This document shows, piece by piece, positions 47,786 to 59,354 of a stretch of DNA of 64,000 nt. How positions within the stretch are numbered: position 1 is the stretch's first letter; every line of letters begins with the position of its first letter. Both the position numbers and the translations under genes were made by a program. The notes under the pieces were generated by a model. The model saw only the letters and a list, made by a program, of their open reading frames with translations. It did not search any database and had not been told where the DNA came from. This stretch comes from Pleodorina starrii (taxonomy: Eukaryota; Chlorophyta; Chlorophyceae; Chlamydomonadales; Volvocaceae), in NCBI GenBank assembly GCA_030267565.1, contig BRXU01000003.1, positions 372,001 to 436,000 on the forward strand. Direction: 5' to 3'.

Positions 47786-50436
47786 ATGGAGTGCACAGTC
47801 GTCTGCATAGACAATAGCGAGTTCTCTCGGGATGGGGACTACGCGCCAACGCGCTTCCAAGCGCAGGCCGATGCGGTCAACCTGTTGGCCGGAGCCAAGA
47901 CGCAGGCCCATCCCGAGGCTACAGTAGGAGTGCTGACAATGTCGGGCAAGACGCCCCGGGTCTTGGTTACCCCAACACCAGATCTTGGGAAAGTCTTGAA
48001 TTGCATGACGAACATAGAGATTGACGGCGAATGCAACATTTCTTCGTCCGTGCAAATTGCACAACTGGCGCTTAAGCACAGGCAGAACAAAAACCAGCGG
48101 CAGCGGATCGTCATCTTCGTCTGCAGCCCGGTTACGGAGGAGAAGGTGCGAGTCTTGCTTGTCGTCGTTGCGTGTCGAGGAGCACATAGGGCTGCTGGCC
48201 TTGTGGAAGGGGTGGGAAGCGGCCCCCTGCCCTCGGGAGTGCCAGGGTACGGTTTGTACTGCACTTGTGCGCCCGGCGCCCCCTGTTGCTTGTGTTGGCT
48301 TTACCTTCTCGTAATTTAACGTTGAGGGCCATCACGTGCCAATTGGTGTATGAACGCCCGTTAATTATCTGTGGTGTTGTTGACTGGTACTACAGCGGCC
48401 TCCAGACCTTCTGGTGTGTCACACCACGCCGCGTGGGTTGGGGTGCGGCGGTGTGTTTCTTCCCATGTGGGAGTTGCCGAAAAGCCGCACGACATTGGCA
48501 TTAAAGAAGAAGGAGACTGGGCAGGATGAAGGTATAGCTGCATCCTAAAAGGGACAGCTGCAGCCCTCCTCCAGCAATGGTGCGGCCGTCGGTAACCCTA
48601 ACCTCCCAAACCAGTGCAAGTTCGAAAACCCTCATCATTCTGTGACTGGTGACTGGCGCGGCAACGGTTGCAAGGCCGGGTCACGCCCGGTTATGACACA
48701 GCCGCCATGCTACTGATGGTCTTGCGCGCTGAACGTCCGCCTGCCTGCCTGCGGGGCGCTGCGTCATGTTGCCACCATGGCGCAGGAGAAGCTGGTCAAA
48801 ATTGCCAAGAAGCTGAAGAAGAACAACGTGGCCGTGGATGTGGTCAGCTTCGGGGCGGAGGAGGACAACCAGGTGCGGACGCCGTCGTTGGTCCTAGCGA
48901 CGGGGGGACAACGCCGCCTCGTGTTGGTCCCAGCGCAACCAGCCCCTTGGGCTGCCCACCCCGCCCTCCTTTATACCTCACGGAAATCAAAGGACGATGG
49001 GCTTTACACGGCCCATGGCAGCGTCCTAGCCAAGCCAGGACGAATGTCCTCTGCGGCGGTCAGCGATTCGCTCGCGCGGAATGCCCCACTGCATCCAAGA
49101 GCGCAAAAATATTTCGGGCCCCCGCCACCACACGTCCTTTTCCATTACGTCTGTCAGCCTGTCAGCTTGCCGTTTTGGACTGTCATGCTACCGGTATTTC
49201 CCGCCCGGCCCGCTGTGCTGCTGCAGGAGAAGCTCGATGCCTTTCTGGAGGCGGTCAACTCCAACGGCAATTCCCACCTGGTCACGGTGCCGCCGGGGCC
49301 GGTGCTGTCCGATGTGCTCATCTCGTCGCCCATCTTCCAAGGGGAGGGCGGCGGCGGCTACGGCTTTGCAGGCGGCGCGGGCGGCGGCGGCGGCGGCGGT
49401 GGCGGCGGCGCCGACGGCTTCGAGTTCGGGGTGGACCCCAACATGGATCCGGAGCTGGCGCTGGCGCTGAGGTGAGGCTGGTTTCGGGGCAAAAAGAAGA
49501 TACCGCAGCGGAGACGGAGACGGCGTTAGGTTGTGGGGCGAGGCTGGTTTCGGGGCGCGACTGCACGGCCGGGCTGGTTTCATGCATGGTCGGGCTGTTT
49601 GGAGTGAGAAGGCTGGTGCGGGCGTCGGTGGTTGCCGGCGCGTCGCGGATTCTGCTCTGTTTGCGCGGCTTGTTCGCGTTGCCTTTCTGCTCGCGACCCG
49701 GCATGGTATGAACATGGTCCTGGATTCGGATCCTCTCCTCCCGAGCACGCTTCTTAACTCTTTAACTCTGCTTTCATAACTGTGTCGTTTGGTTTATGCG
49801 CCCCCGGCAGCAGCGCGGCATGTTGGGGTGCCGGTTTCTGGCTACTGGTATTGACTTTCAATGAATTTACCCGACCATACCTTTCATTATGGGCTCCAAC
49901 CAGGCCTTTTCCGACCCCCCAAAACAACCCTCATCTAATCTGTAACGAACAGGGTATCCCTGGAGGAGGAGCGCGACCGGCAGAACCGGGCGGCTGCGGC
50001 CGCGGCAGCCGCGGCGGGTGCCAGCGCCGCGCCAGCGGAAGGCGCCGCCGCCGGCGCCGGCACCTCTGCCCCCGCTACCGAGGGCGCCGCCGCAGGCGTC
50101 GAGGCGGCGACGCCGGCACCCGCGGCCGCGGCCGCGGCTGGCGGCGCCGCCGCCGGCGGCGACATGGATCTGGACGAGGATGCGCTGCTGCAGCAGGCTC
50201 TGGCGATGTCGATGGAGGTGGACAGCGCGGCGGCGGCGGCGCAGCCTGCGGCGGCGGCGGATGTGGCGACGCCGGCGCCGATGACGGCGCCTGTGGCCAC
50301 GCCGGGCGCGCCGCAGCAGGCGGCGGCGCCGGCGGCGGCCGACGCGGACGCGATGGACGAGGATGCGGAGTTGCAGATGGCGCTGCAGCTGTCCATGCAG
50401 GAGGCCGGACCGGAGAGCAAGGAGGGCCAGCAGTGA
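47786..50436 (+). CDS. RPN10: 26S proteasome ubiquitin receptor RPN10
   Basis: Four exons (47786-48145, 48786-48872, 49227-49471, 49953-50436) encode 391 residues. RPN10 sits in the 19S regulatory particle and binds ubiquitin chains on proteasome substrates. The N-terminal VWA domain (about 1-190) begins [18 protein letters not shown] and includes [17 protein letters not shown], both hallmark blocks. Three ubiquitin-interacting motifs follow: [15 protein letters not shown] (223 onward, spanning the exon 3/4 junction), [13 protein letters not shown] (306-318) and [13 protein letters not shown] (367-379), each with the expected acidic-Ala-Ser pattern. The linkers between them are almost pure Ala/Gly/Pro. 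Length matches the plant form (about 385). The start is the first ATG in frame and aligns with known RPN10 starts. A reverse family-2 repeat follows the exon 3 donor. Confidence 0.96.
49490..49530 (-). repeat. Reverse family-2 repeat (RPN10 intron 3)
   Basis: The reverse complement contains ACGCCGTCTCCGTCTCCGCT, then GCGGTATCTTCTTTTTGC. It starts about 18 bp after the exon 3 donor and matches 38982-39033 over about 40 bp. Confidence 0.9.
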
Positions 50437-51814
50437 TCTTCTGGAGCGCTGCGGCCAGCGGGGCGGGGCGGGCTGGATTCCGAAGGAGGAGGCCTGGGTG
50501 CAAGCATGGTGGAAGAATGGAGAGCAGGAAGGAGGAGGAAAGAGAGTTCGCGTGGGAGGGAAGAAAAATGGGGAATGTGGGTCGGGCGTTGCTAGGGGTG
50601 CTTGCCCCCAAAGAGGAAGCAAGGGTGTGTTGCGGCGAAGGCGTGTAACGGAAGCAGAGGTCGTTGCGCAACGCGACACGGGGGGAGCCAAGATCGTGGA
50701 ACCAGCCAGCACGATGGGAGTACAACGCCGGAAGCGTACGGCTAGCTGGCGCCTTTCTGGGGTAGGCATGCAGGGCATGACGCCGATGGTGCCCTATGTG
50801 GAGGCTGGGTGGGACGTTGTGTACCGGTAGCGACAAAGGAGTGGCCGGGATGATTGCATGCAAGGAATGGGCATCAGGTCCACTTGTATGCAGGCCTCGT
50901 TCGACACTTCTTCCACGAGTCAGTATACAAAGGGGCGTGTAAGCATACGTGGACTCCTTTCGGAGCTCGTACTGTATTGTAATGGCAAATTGTGTCATCT
51001 TCACAGTCTTACGACGCCTGAATCGGGTCCCTTCGCCGTATCCGCCGGAACGTGCCGTACAAGCACGCTGCTTGATGGTGTCTCGGAATGCACGAGTCAA
51101 AACTGGATTAGCTTGGTTAGTACATTGTACCCGTTGAGCCTTAGGTTGGCACAAACCTTTTGCGCTTTGCCTGCGCACTTGGCCGACCTAGCTTGTTTCG
51201 GCTTTAGGGTCCCTGCATCGAGGCGCTGAAATCGATCTAGTATCGGCTTTAATAAGATATATTGAGTGGCTTTAAGCCAAAATCAAGGCAAGGAGGAACC
51301 TTCTGGTCGACCGTCTAGACAATCCCTCGTCGGGCGCGATTTTCGGGCGCGCTATTCGACGGTCAACGGAGATCGCTTCTTAAGGTGCGATCTTCCGGCT
51401 GCCGTTTGCCTTTGTGACTGCTTCGTGACGCCAGCGCCGGGAAAGTTCGTGAGAGCCCGGAACCCTGTCCCCAGGTTCATGCTTGTAATGAGTGTTGCCT
51501 TTGATGCTTTAAGAATATGCCAGTACACAAGGCGGCGTGTGGTTAAGTGTAGTTAATTGCGGTAGCCGGAGGGTTTGCGGTCGGGGCTTGCGCGCGTTGC
51601 GTGTTTTGGCAGACCATTCGACTCGTCCTTACTTGCTGATCATTGCGCACACCATGCTGAAAATACCTTTTCTTGCGTGATCTCGCTGTGTCCCGCGCTC
51701 CTAGGTGTCGTGAAGACTTGTGCCGGCATACGAGCTCGTTTTTCAGCGCACCGGCGTTATCTGCCTGTACGTTCGAGCACACAAAAGATTTTACAGCGCT
51801 CGAACTGGCGCCCA
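50437..51814. other. Intergenic region between RPN10 and PHT4 genes
   Basis: About 1.4 kb, containing the RPN10 3' UTR (TGTAA at 50644-50648) and the promoter and 5' UTR of the transporter gene. No additional coding block is seen. Confidence 0.6.
50644..50648 (+). terminator. Candidate TGTAA polyadenylation signal (RPN10)
   Basis: This TGTAA lies about 210 bp after the RPN10 stop codon, consistent with the volvocalean poly(A) signal. Confidence 0.6.
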
Positions 51815-54800
51815 ATGCTCGGGAGCCAAGCACCTAGGGGCGCCTTGCCACGCCCCTGCCAGCTCGCACAGCAGCCGGGCAGCGTTCATCTGACCTGCGT
51901 ACGTCGAACTGTAGTTAGAGGTCTTCACACCTTACTCCCGACAGCCCAGCGGCCAGCGCTCTCGGGGTGCGCATCATCTTTTGGAAAAGGTTTTGGGAGC
52001 CAGGCCCAGCGCCTTGTCATCGCATGTGGGCAACAACAGCCATCGGACGTTCGCACGAATGGCGGGGATGCATCGAAGTCGGAGCCCAGTTCGAACGGGA
52101 CCGGCCCCACCGCTGATGGCGCGGCATACCATTTGAACGGGGGCGCCGCGGCTCTGTCCTTGCCATCCACTTCTGGCGACGTTGCACCGGCACCAGCTGT
52201 TGCAGCGGTTGTGCAGCAGCCGCATCGCTGGAAGGTGGTGTACATGATGGCTGTTGCTTTCGTGCTGTGCAACATGGACAAGGTGAGGCGCAAGCAGCTG
52301 CCGTCAAGCGCTCCGGGAATAGCTCCCCGAAATTTTTTCCATGGGGTACGGACGGACGGGCGGAGGAGGGCGGCTTGCGCGCCGTAACAGTCTTGCCCGG
52401 CCCCGCACGGTTGGGGCAGGGACGTTGTCCCTTGCCCTTCTAGCTCCCTCCCTCATCTTCCGCACACCGACCACCCAGGCACACTGGCTAAGCACTCCAG
52501 TGCGACTACCCTCCGGGGATTCTACGGGTACCAACCCTTGCCAGCCTGCCTGTGCTGTAGACGGAAGGCAGGACACCCGCCCCCGCTCCCGCCCCCTGTC
52601 TCGGCCGTCTGCCGCATGACACCCCCAACGTGCCGCCCAAAACCACCGAAGCGGAAAGCGCCCCACGTGGCCTCACCTCACGTGGCGCGCCAGACCTCAC
52701 CTATGCGCCGCGCGCCGCAGCGGCCCGCCCGGCTTCGCGCCGACCCAAATCCGTCCGCAGCGCCGTCTGCGGACCAGCGGCCGCGCAAACCGATGACCAC
52801 CCCGACTGATGACTACCCCGATAGATGACTCGCCGGCGGCGGCGGAAACGTCGGTTGCACGTTCGGATGGCACCGGACGAGCTCAGGCGCATCAGACGCC
52901 CGACGGGTTCCTGTGCAGCAGGCCACCCCCGGCAGACCACCATCACCACCACCACCAACGCGCAGTGTCGGGTCCTCGACAAAACTCTCTCACACCCACC
53001 GCCCATCTCTGCCTCTTTCTCTTCTTACCCCACACGCCCCACACCCCCAGACGCCCCCCCACACCCACCCACACGCACACCCACCCACCACACAACCCTC
53101 ACTTCCTCCCCCACCCATCCATCCATTCTTCGCAGGTCAACATGTCTGTGGCGGTGATCCCGATGGCTTCGGAGCTCGGCTGGTCCGCCACCGAGCGCGG
53201 CCTCGTCTCCTCGTCCTTCTTCTGGGGCTATTCCCTCACGCAGCTGCCCGCGGGCTACATCTCGACCCAAATCGGCGGCGCAAAGGTGCTGGCGGCTGGC
53301 GTGGCGCTCTGGTCCTTTGGCACCCTCGTCGCACCGCCGGCGGCGCAAGTCAGCCTGCTGGCGCTCTGCGCCACGCGCGTGCTGGTGGGCCTGGGCGAGG
53401 GCTTTGCCCCCAGCGCCGCCACGGCGGTTCTCGCCAAGTTGGTGCCCTCGACGGAGCGCTCACGGGCGGTCAGCACCGTGTGGGGTGGTCTGGACGTGGG
53501 CTCGGCGGTGGGGCTGCTGCTGTGCGGCCCGCTGATCCGCATGTTTGGCTGGCCGTCGGTGTTTTACCTGTTTGCGGTGCTGGGGCTGGTGTGGGCGGCG
53601 CTGTGGCCGCTGGTGCAGCCGGACAAGATGGACGAGGACGTGAGTGGTGGCGCGGGGACGGGGCTGGGGAGGGTGGACGGGGAAGGTGGACGGGTGGAAG
53701 GAGGGGAGAGCGGGACGGGTTTTAGGGGCCTTCAGGGGGCGGGGCTGGGGTGGACGAAGGGGGGAGGGGGAGGGGAGGGAGGGTTGAGGGCCGGGGCTTT
53801 GGGGGGGAAGAAAGGGGCGGAAATGGACTGGAAGGGGGTGCGGACTGTGCGCGGCCGGGCGATCAGGCGGAGGGGCGGGTGGTGGAGGGGTGGGTGGGAG
53901 GCTTCATGCAGATGTGGGATGTATGTGCGGGAGAAGGCTCCCTGTTGGGTTGGGTTGGGTTGGGGTAGCTGTCTGGTGGAGTTCGCGCGGGGGCAGGGGC
54001 GTGGGGTGGTGGGGGTTGGGGCGCACAAGCCGGTCACACCTCGCCATCTGTCCTCACCTCACCTTACCTTCCCTCACCTCACCATCTGTCCTCACCTCAC
54101 CTCATCAGACCCCGCGTCGCCTTACCTCTTGTCCTCTCGTTACATCAATTAACACCAGATGATTGCGGAGAAGAAGAAGAAGGATCAGGAGCGGGCGGTG
54201 CGTCAGGCGCTGGCGGCGGCCCAGGCGGCTGGCGGCAGCGGCAAGCCGGGTGTGACCCTGGAGTCGGTGGACGAGGTGCCGCTCAGTGCCACTTACACCA
54301 AACTGGAGAAGGGGCTGCCGGCGGATAGCAAGGTGCCCTGGGGCGAGTTCTTCAGGTGAGTGCGGTCCGGGGTGTTAGGAGGAGGGGAGGAGCCGGAGAG
54401 GGAGGGAGAGAGGCGGAGGGGAGGGAGGCGGGAAGGCGGGGGTGGGGAGGCGGGAGGCAGGCGGTAAGGTGGGGAGGGGGAGGCCGGTGTGTGGCAGGCA
54501 ACGATGGTGGCGGTGGTAGTTTGTGGTGTCGGGCAGGGGCTGCTGGGGCTGGGCTGGGGCTGTTCAAGGTCTTCAGAGTCTCGCCCTCTCGCTTATCTGT
54601 CAGTCAGTACACACAGGACGGAAGGGAGGGAGGGAGCTGGAGGAGCGGCCGCTCAGCGACGTTGGCGGGTTGCGACGGGTCCGGGGTTGCGATGGGGATG
54701 GCGGGTCTCCGCCGGGTCCCCCCGCCCCCCTGCACGCAGCCCAGCCGCCCACACCGGCAGCACCGCCACCTGCAGCCCGCAACGAACCTGCATCCGGGGG

Positions 54801-55614
54801 GGGAGGGGGGCAGCTGGCTCGCACCCTCCTCCCTCGTAGTCCCTTCGCTACGGTATCTTCTTTCTTACCCCCTCTTCCCTCTCCCCCCTTTCACACACAC
54901 ACACACACACCCCACTCACCCCCTCGTCCCGGGCCCGTTTTCATTACCCCCCGCTCCCACAGGTCTCCTCCCGTGTGGGCCGTCACCGTGGCTCACTTTT
55001 GTTTCAACTGGGGCTACTACACACTGCTCGCCTGGCTGCCCTCGTACTTTGAGCTGGCGCTGGGGCTCAATGTGGAGAGGAGCTCCTTCCTGACCCTCAT
55101 CCCCTACATCGCCATGACCGCTATGATGCCCCTGGTGGGGCCCATTGCGGACGGCTGGGTGCGCTCCGGCATGCCGCTCACGCGCGTGCGGAAGATCTGC
55201 CAGGGCATCGCCTTTGTGGGCCCTGCGGCCTGCATGATTGCCTGCGCCATCCTCACGCCCGCCGCCGCCGTCACGGCCAAGGCCGCCGCCACCGGCGGCC
55301 CCGTCGCCGGGCCCGTCCTGACGGCGGTGCTCGTGGGCCTTATGTCGGTGGCGTTTGCGCTGGGCGCCTGGTCGCGCGCGGGGCTGTACTGCAACCACCA
55401 GGACTTGTCGCCCAAGTACGCGAGCGCGTTGCTGGGGATCACCAACACCGCCGGCGCGGTGCCGGGTGTGTTGGGTGTGAGTGCGGCGGGCTATCTGCTC
55501 GACACCACCGCCAGTTGGGCGCTGGCGCTGTTCATCCCCACCGCCATCTGCCAGCTGTTTGGCGCGGTGGTGTACTCGATTCTGGCGTCTTCGGAGCGGC
55601 AGAGCTGGAGCTGA
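51815..55614 (+). CDS. PHT4: PHT4/ANTR-type anion-phosphate transporter (MFS, SLC17-like), likely plastid
   Basis: Four exons (51815-52282, 53136-53639, 54159-54355, 54963-55614) encode 606 residues. The protein belongs to the major facilitator superfamily; plant PHT4/ANTR members carry phosphate or organic anions such as ascorbate across plastid or other membranes, usually Na+ or H+ driven. Diagnostic blocks are GWSATERGLVSSSFFWGY and TRVLVGLGEGFAPSAAT in exon 2, and NWGYYTLLAWLPSYFE and GLYCNHQDLSPKYASALLG in exon 4. About twelve hydrophobic spans are present, with a charged central loop in exon 3. The first ~130 residues are Arg/Ser/Ala-rich with few acids, fitting a chloroplast transit peptide. 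No in-frame ATG was seen upstream of the chosen start. The transported ion cannot be assigned. Intron 3 holds a forward family-2 repeat. Confidence 0.93.
54034..54110. repeat. CCTCACCTCACC-rich duplicated segment
   Basis: CACCTCGCCATCTGTCCTCA and a near-identical second copy (CACCTCACCATCTGTCCTCA) lie about 30 bp apart before the exon 3 acceptor of the transporter gene. Confidence 0.8.
54842..54872 (+). repeat. Family-2 intronic repeat (PHT4 intron 3)
   Basis: It contains TTCGCTACGGTATCTTCTTT, then CTTACCCCC. It is in forward orientation about 90-120 bp before the exon 4 acceptor. Confidence 0.85.
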
Positions 55615-56272
55615 GGAGGAGGGGAGGGGCGATGAGGTTTGCGATGAGGTTTTGAGTGGTTGGGAGGTGGGGAGGCAGGTGGGGAGGCAGGTGGGGAGGC
55701 GAAGGCGGCTTTTTGGGGGGCCTGGCAGGCAGGCAGGCGCGGGCCAAGGCCGCGCGCATGTGCTTTTTTTGCTGGGACAGTGTCAGGAGCCGTAGGCATC
55801 GCCTTTTGTTCGTAAGGAGAAAAGAGGAAGAGGAAAGAAGAAAGGGAATGTGGACGTCGTCGCGGCCTGTGCGCGGTTGGCGGTGCGCGGCTTGCGGTCC
55901 TGCGAGCCGCTGGGCTGCGTGCCTTGGGACCCGTTTGTGGGATTTGGGGGGCTGGGGGCTGATGGGCCGCGTCCCGTCAGCCGGGGTAACATCAGGGAAT
56001 GACGAAAGGGGGGGGCCGCGCCGCGCCGCGGTTCGGTTAGGTTAGGTTCGGCGCTGAGAGCTCTCGGACGCTGTGTGCGGTTGCGCGTTTGAAGACTCTC
56101 CGTCCTGCGTCCTCTGCGTTTTTCCCTCTGGTCGCGCAGGGCAAGACTTTGGTAGTGGTGGTGGTGGTGGTGGGAGGGCTGTCACGGCAGGGATTTGCGC
56201 TGCATGTCGTGTCGTGTCGTCTCGTGTATCCCATTTCGCGTGTATCCCATCTCGCGTGTGTGTGGCCTCAAA

Positions 56273-56277
56273 TGTAA
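56273..56277 (+). terminator. Candidate TGTAA polyadenylation signal (PHT4)
   Basis: It is the first TGTAA noticed after the transporter stop codon, about 660 bp downstream. Confidence 0.5.
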
Positions 56278-57852
56278 CCCTGGAGAGCGTGCGTTTGCGC
56301 ATTGTGCGCAGTTGCGCGCTTCTTGGGCCTCTGCCGCCGCCCGTGCCAGTGCCAGTGCCGCTGCCAATGCGCCCACCGCGGCCCGGCGTGGTGCAGCACG
56401 CTTAGTGTGCGGCGGCGGGGCGCGCTTTTGTTTTTGAACTCCCCGGCTCCTGCACTGCTGTGGCGCGCAGCTCCCCCGCCCCCTGGGGGCTGGCTCTTTG
56501 CCCTGTCCTCCGTCCTTCGTCCTGCGGTGGGCGGCGGGCGGCTTTCCCGCAATGTACACTTCTCCTTTTAGAGCTTTGACGATGCGCTGTGTGTGCGTTT
56601 GTGTGTGTGATTGGGGGCGTGGGAGGGTGTGTGTGGGCTGTGTGGGGTGCAGCGTGACGTGCGGCTTTGCTCGCCGTGTCCCAGCTAGGGCGTGTGGGTG
56701 CCCTCTGGGTTGTGATGACGGGTGGGACGGGCCCCCAGCCAGACCGCTTCCGTACCAAGAGTGCCTTCGCAGTGCCGAGAAGAGCGGACGTGGCAATGTC
56801 GCGGGTCGGCTAATGCAGAGCAGAGGGCAAAGCTTGTCTGTCTCGTGGGTCGTTTTTTGCGCACGGTGAGCTAGCTGGCTGGTTGGTTTGAGAGCACCAC
56901 TGGCTTTTGTAGCGAGTTGTTGGGTGGTTGGTTGTCAGAAGAGAGTGAGCAGCAGCACGAGTGGGGCGGCGCGGCGCGGCGCGGGGCGGGGCGCAGCTTC
57001 AAGGGGATAATGAAGGGTGGGCGGGGCTCGGAGCTCTGAGGGGGGGCTTAAATCCCTCGGAACCGAGGGAGCTGTCCCCGGTGGCGACCCGCGGGTCGGT
57101 GGCGGCCCTCCGTCGCCAGAGGGCGGCCGGTAGGTACCCCTCCACGCGTTGGTTTGCACGTGCGTGCGGCTGGGCGCGATGCAGAGAAGGGTGCCAACCG
57201 TGCAGCGGTGCGGTACGATGTGCTCCCGCCGCGCTGTGCTGCGTGTGTGTGTGCGTGTGATGCACAAAGGGAGGGGAGGTGGGGGAGCAGCACGAGGGAG
57301 AGGGGTCAACACGGGTCGCCTGCCCCGTCCCCCCTTGTGCCGCGCTGGCGGATGGAAGATGCGCAAAGCGATGGGGGCACTGACCGATGGCCACTCGCGG
57401 GACGACGGCGCTACCTGGCACCATCCGGCACAGCCCGTTGTTTTGACCCGGCGGAGCGGCGGTTCTCGCGCCCTGCAGCCCCAGTTTTATGAGCGGCTCC
57501 GATTTGCTCCGATCACGTTCCAATTGGGTTCACGTTTCGTGTACGAACCAGTCGGTCCGCTGGCTCCTCATTCCTCCCTGGAGGTGTCGGCTCGACGCGT
57601 TCTGCCGCCGCGCGGGCGAGAAGTGCGGTTTCGGTGAAATCAGTCAGCGCGCAGGCGACGGCACGCTCAGGGCTTTGCATGGTCTCCTTTCCATACAACC
57701 GTCAGGAATAGAGCTCCGGAGGAGTTGGTACGGCAGGTACGGCGCAGGCGTTATTACGGGTTGGAAGGTACGGCGCAGGAGGGTGGGGGCGCTGCGCCTG
57801 CAGCTCTCTTCTTCGGGGTCGGTCGGCACGGCGGGTGAGCCGTCGTCTGTTC

Positions 57853-57873
57853 CTGTCTGTCTGTCTGTCTGTC
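57853..57873. repeat. (CTGT)n microsatellite
   Basis: Five CTGT units in intergenic DNA; no function is seen. Confidence 0.9.
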
Positions 57874-59323
57874 CGCAAAAGGGCGAGAGTCCGTCCCCTG
57901 GGCGCTGAAAGGGCCGGAGACGGTGCCCATGGGGGGGGGTGCCTTGGACACGACTGGTCGTTCTTTTTGAGGAAACAGGGGGTTGTGTGCGGGGTCGTTC
58001 GGCGCAGGGGCGAGAGATACGTGATTGCCACTTTTTTGGGGATGACCGGCGGCTTCTTGGATAGATGCGCTGGGAATCCTCGGTGTGCGGGTGCCAAGTG
58101 GAGAAGACGATGCAAAGCTTAAAAGAACCAGGGGCACTAACGTTGTTCAAGAACACGGCGGCATTTGGCGAGGTGGGCCCGGGCTGTCTTCGGTACGGCA
58201 TATACAGGGTCGCGTCGCCGTGGCGTCGTACAATTTTCCAGGAAAAAACGAAAGTCATACGAGGCAGTGATGGCGCATGTGTGTCGTGTAAAAGGTTGTG
58301 GCGCGGATGTGGAATGGGTGTAAGCAACGCGCAGTGAAGCAGCTTAATAAGACCAGCAGGCAGCTATCATTGAATGATGAGACTCTGTCAGTCAGTGATT
58401 ATCAGTAAGTGATGAGTGAAACACTCATTAGTACGGCAGCCCGTTGTATCTCTGATCGAACGGCGCCAGGAGGAGGCACAAGGACGATCTCTTCACCGCA
58501 GCTGTGGCACCATCGCCGGTGCCGTACCTTCCAGCGTTTTACTTTGCTTCTGTCTTCCAACCGTACAGCGGTCCTCTCCCCTCGTCCACACTTGACATGA
58601 CGTTCACAGAATCTCTCTAGTTCCCTACCCGTCGTATGTTCGTTATGTACCGCTATCTTCGCTTTGTACCGCAGCTTACGTAACGGCACGGGCCGTACTG
58701 GCGGGGGCCAAGATAAGTTTTTTGGGGCAAAACTTACATTCATGAGGTCCAAAAAACGAACCATCCGTGTAAATCGGACAGTGATGCACGCGCCTTTCAA
58801 CATCTGTAGACGCAGCAGCAAACGAGTGGAGCCAAGGAAGGGGGCAGAGCCGCAGAGGTGGAGGAGGAGGTGCCGTACATACCCGTTTCCGTACCACACC
58901 CCACCTAGCCAGCAGCAAAGCGCAACCGCCTTTGGCGGGCGGTGCCGTACATACTCCGTGAAAGTTCACGGGCACCTAACACGGCCCACAGAAACAGCAC
59001 GGCGACCCTCACTTCCGCGTGCATGCCACTAACTTACTAGTTACTACGCTGCCACCCAACACTCCCTACTCGCATTTTGTTCTTATTGCGTGATATGTGA
59101 AATGTGATTCATCCATCGACAGGGACAGCGGACAGGAACGCTCAGACGCAAACGCCATGCGGGAAGAATTACGGTAAGAGATGGGGACGCGAGGCGCGCT
59201 ACATGACGCTCTCATTCAGGGGGTAACGAGCTAACGACACGCACCACACATAGGCTGTCTCGCGCACAGGCTATCACACACACAGACAGACGCTATCGGA
59301 AGGGTTGGCTGCTACGGATGCGG

Positions 59324-59354
59324 CACCACCACCACCACCACCACCACCACCACA
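59324..59354. repeat. (CAC)n microsatellite
   Basis: About ten uninterrupted CAC units in intergenic DNA. Confidence 0.95.
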
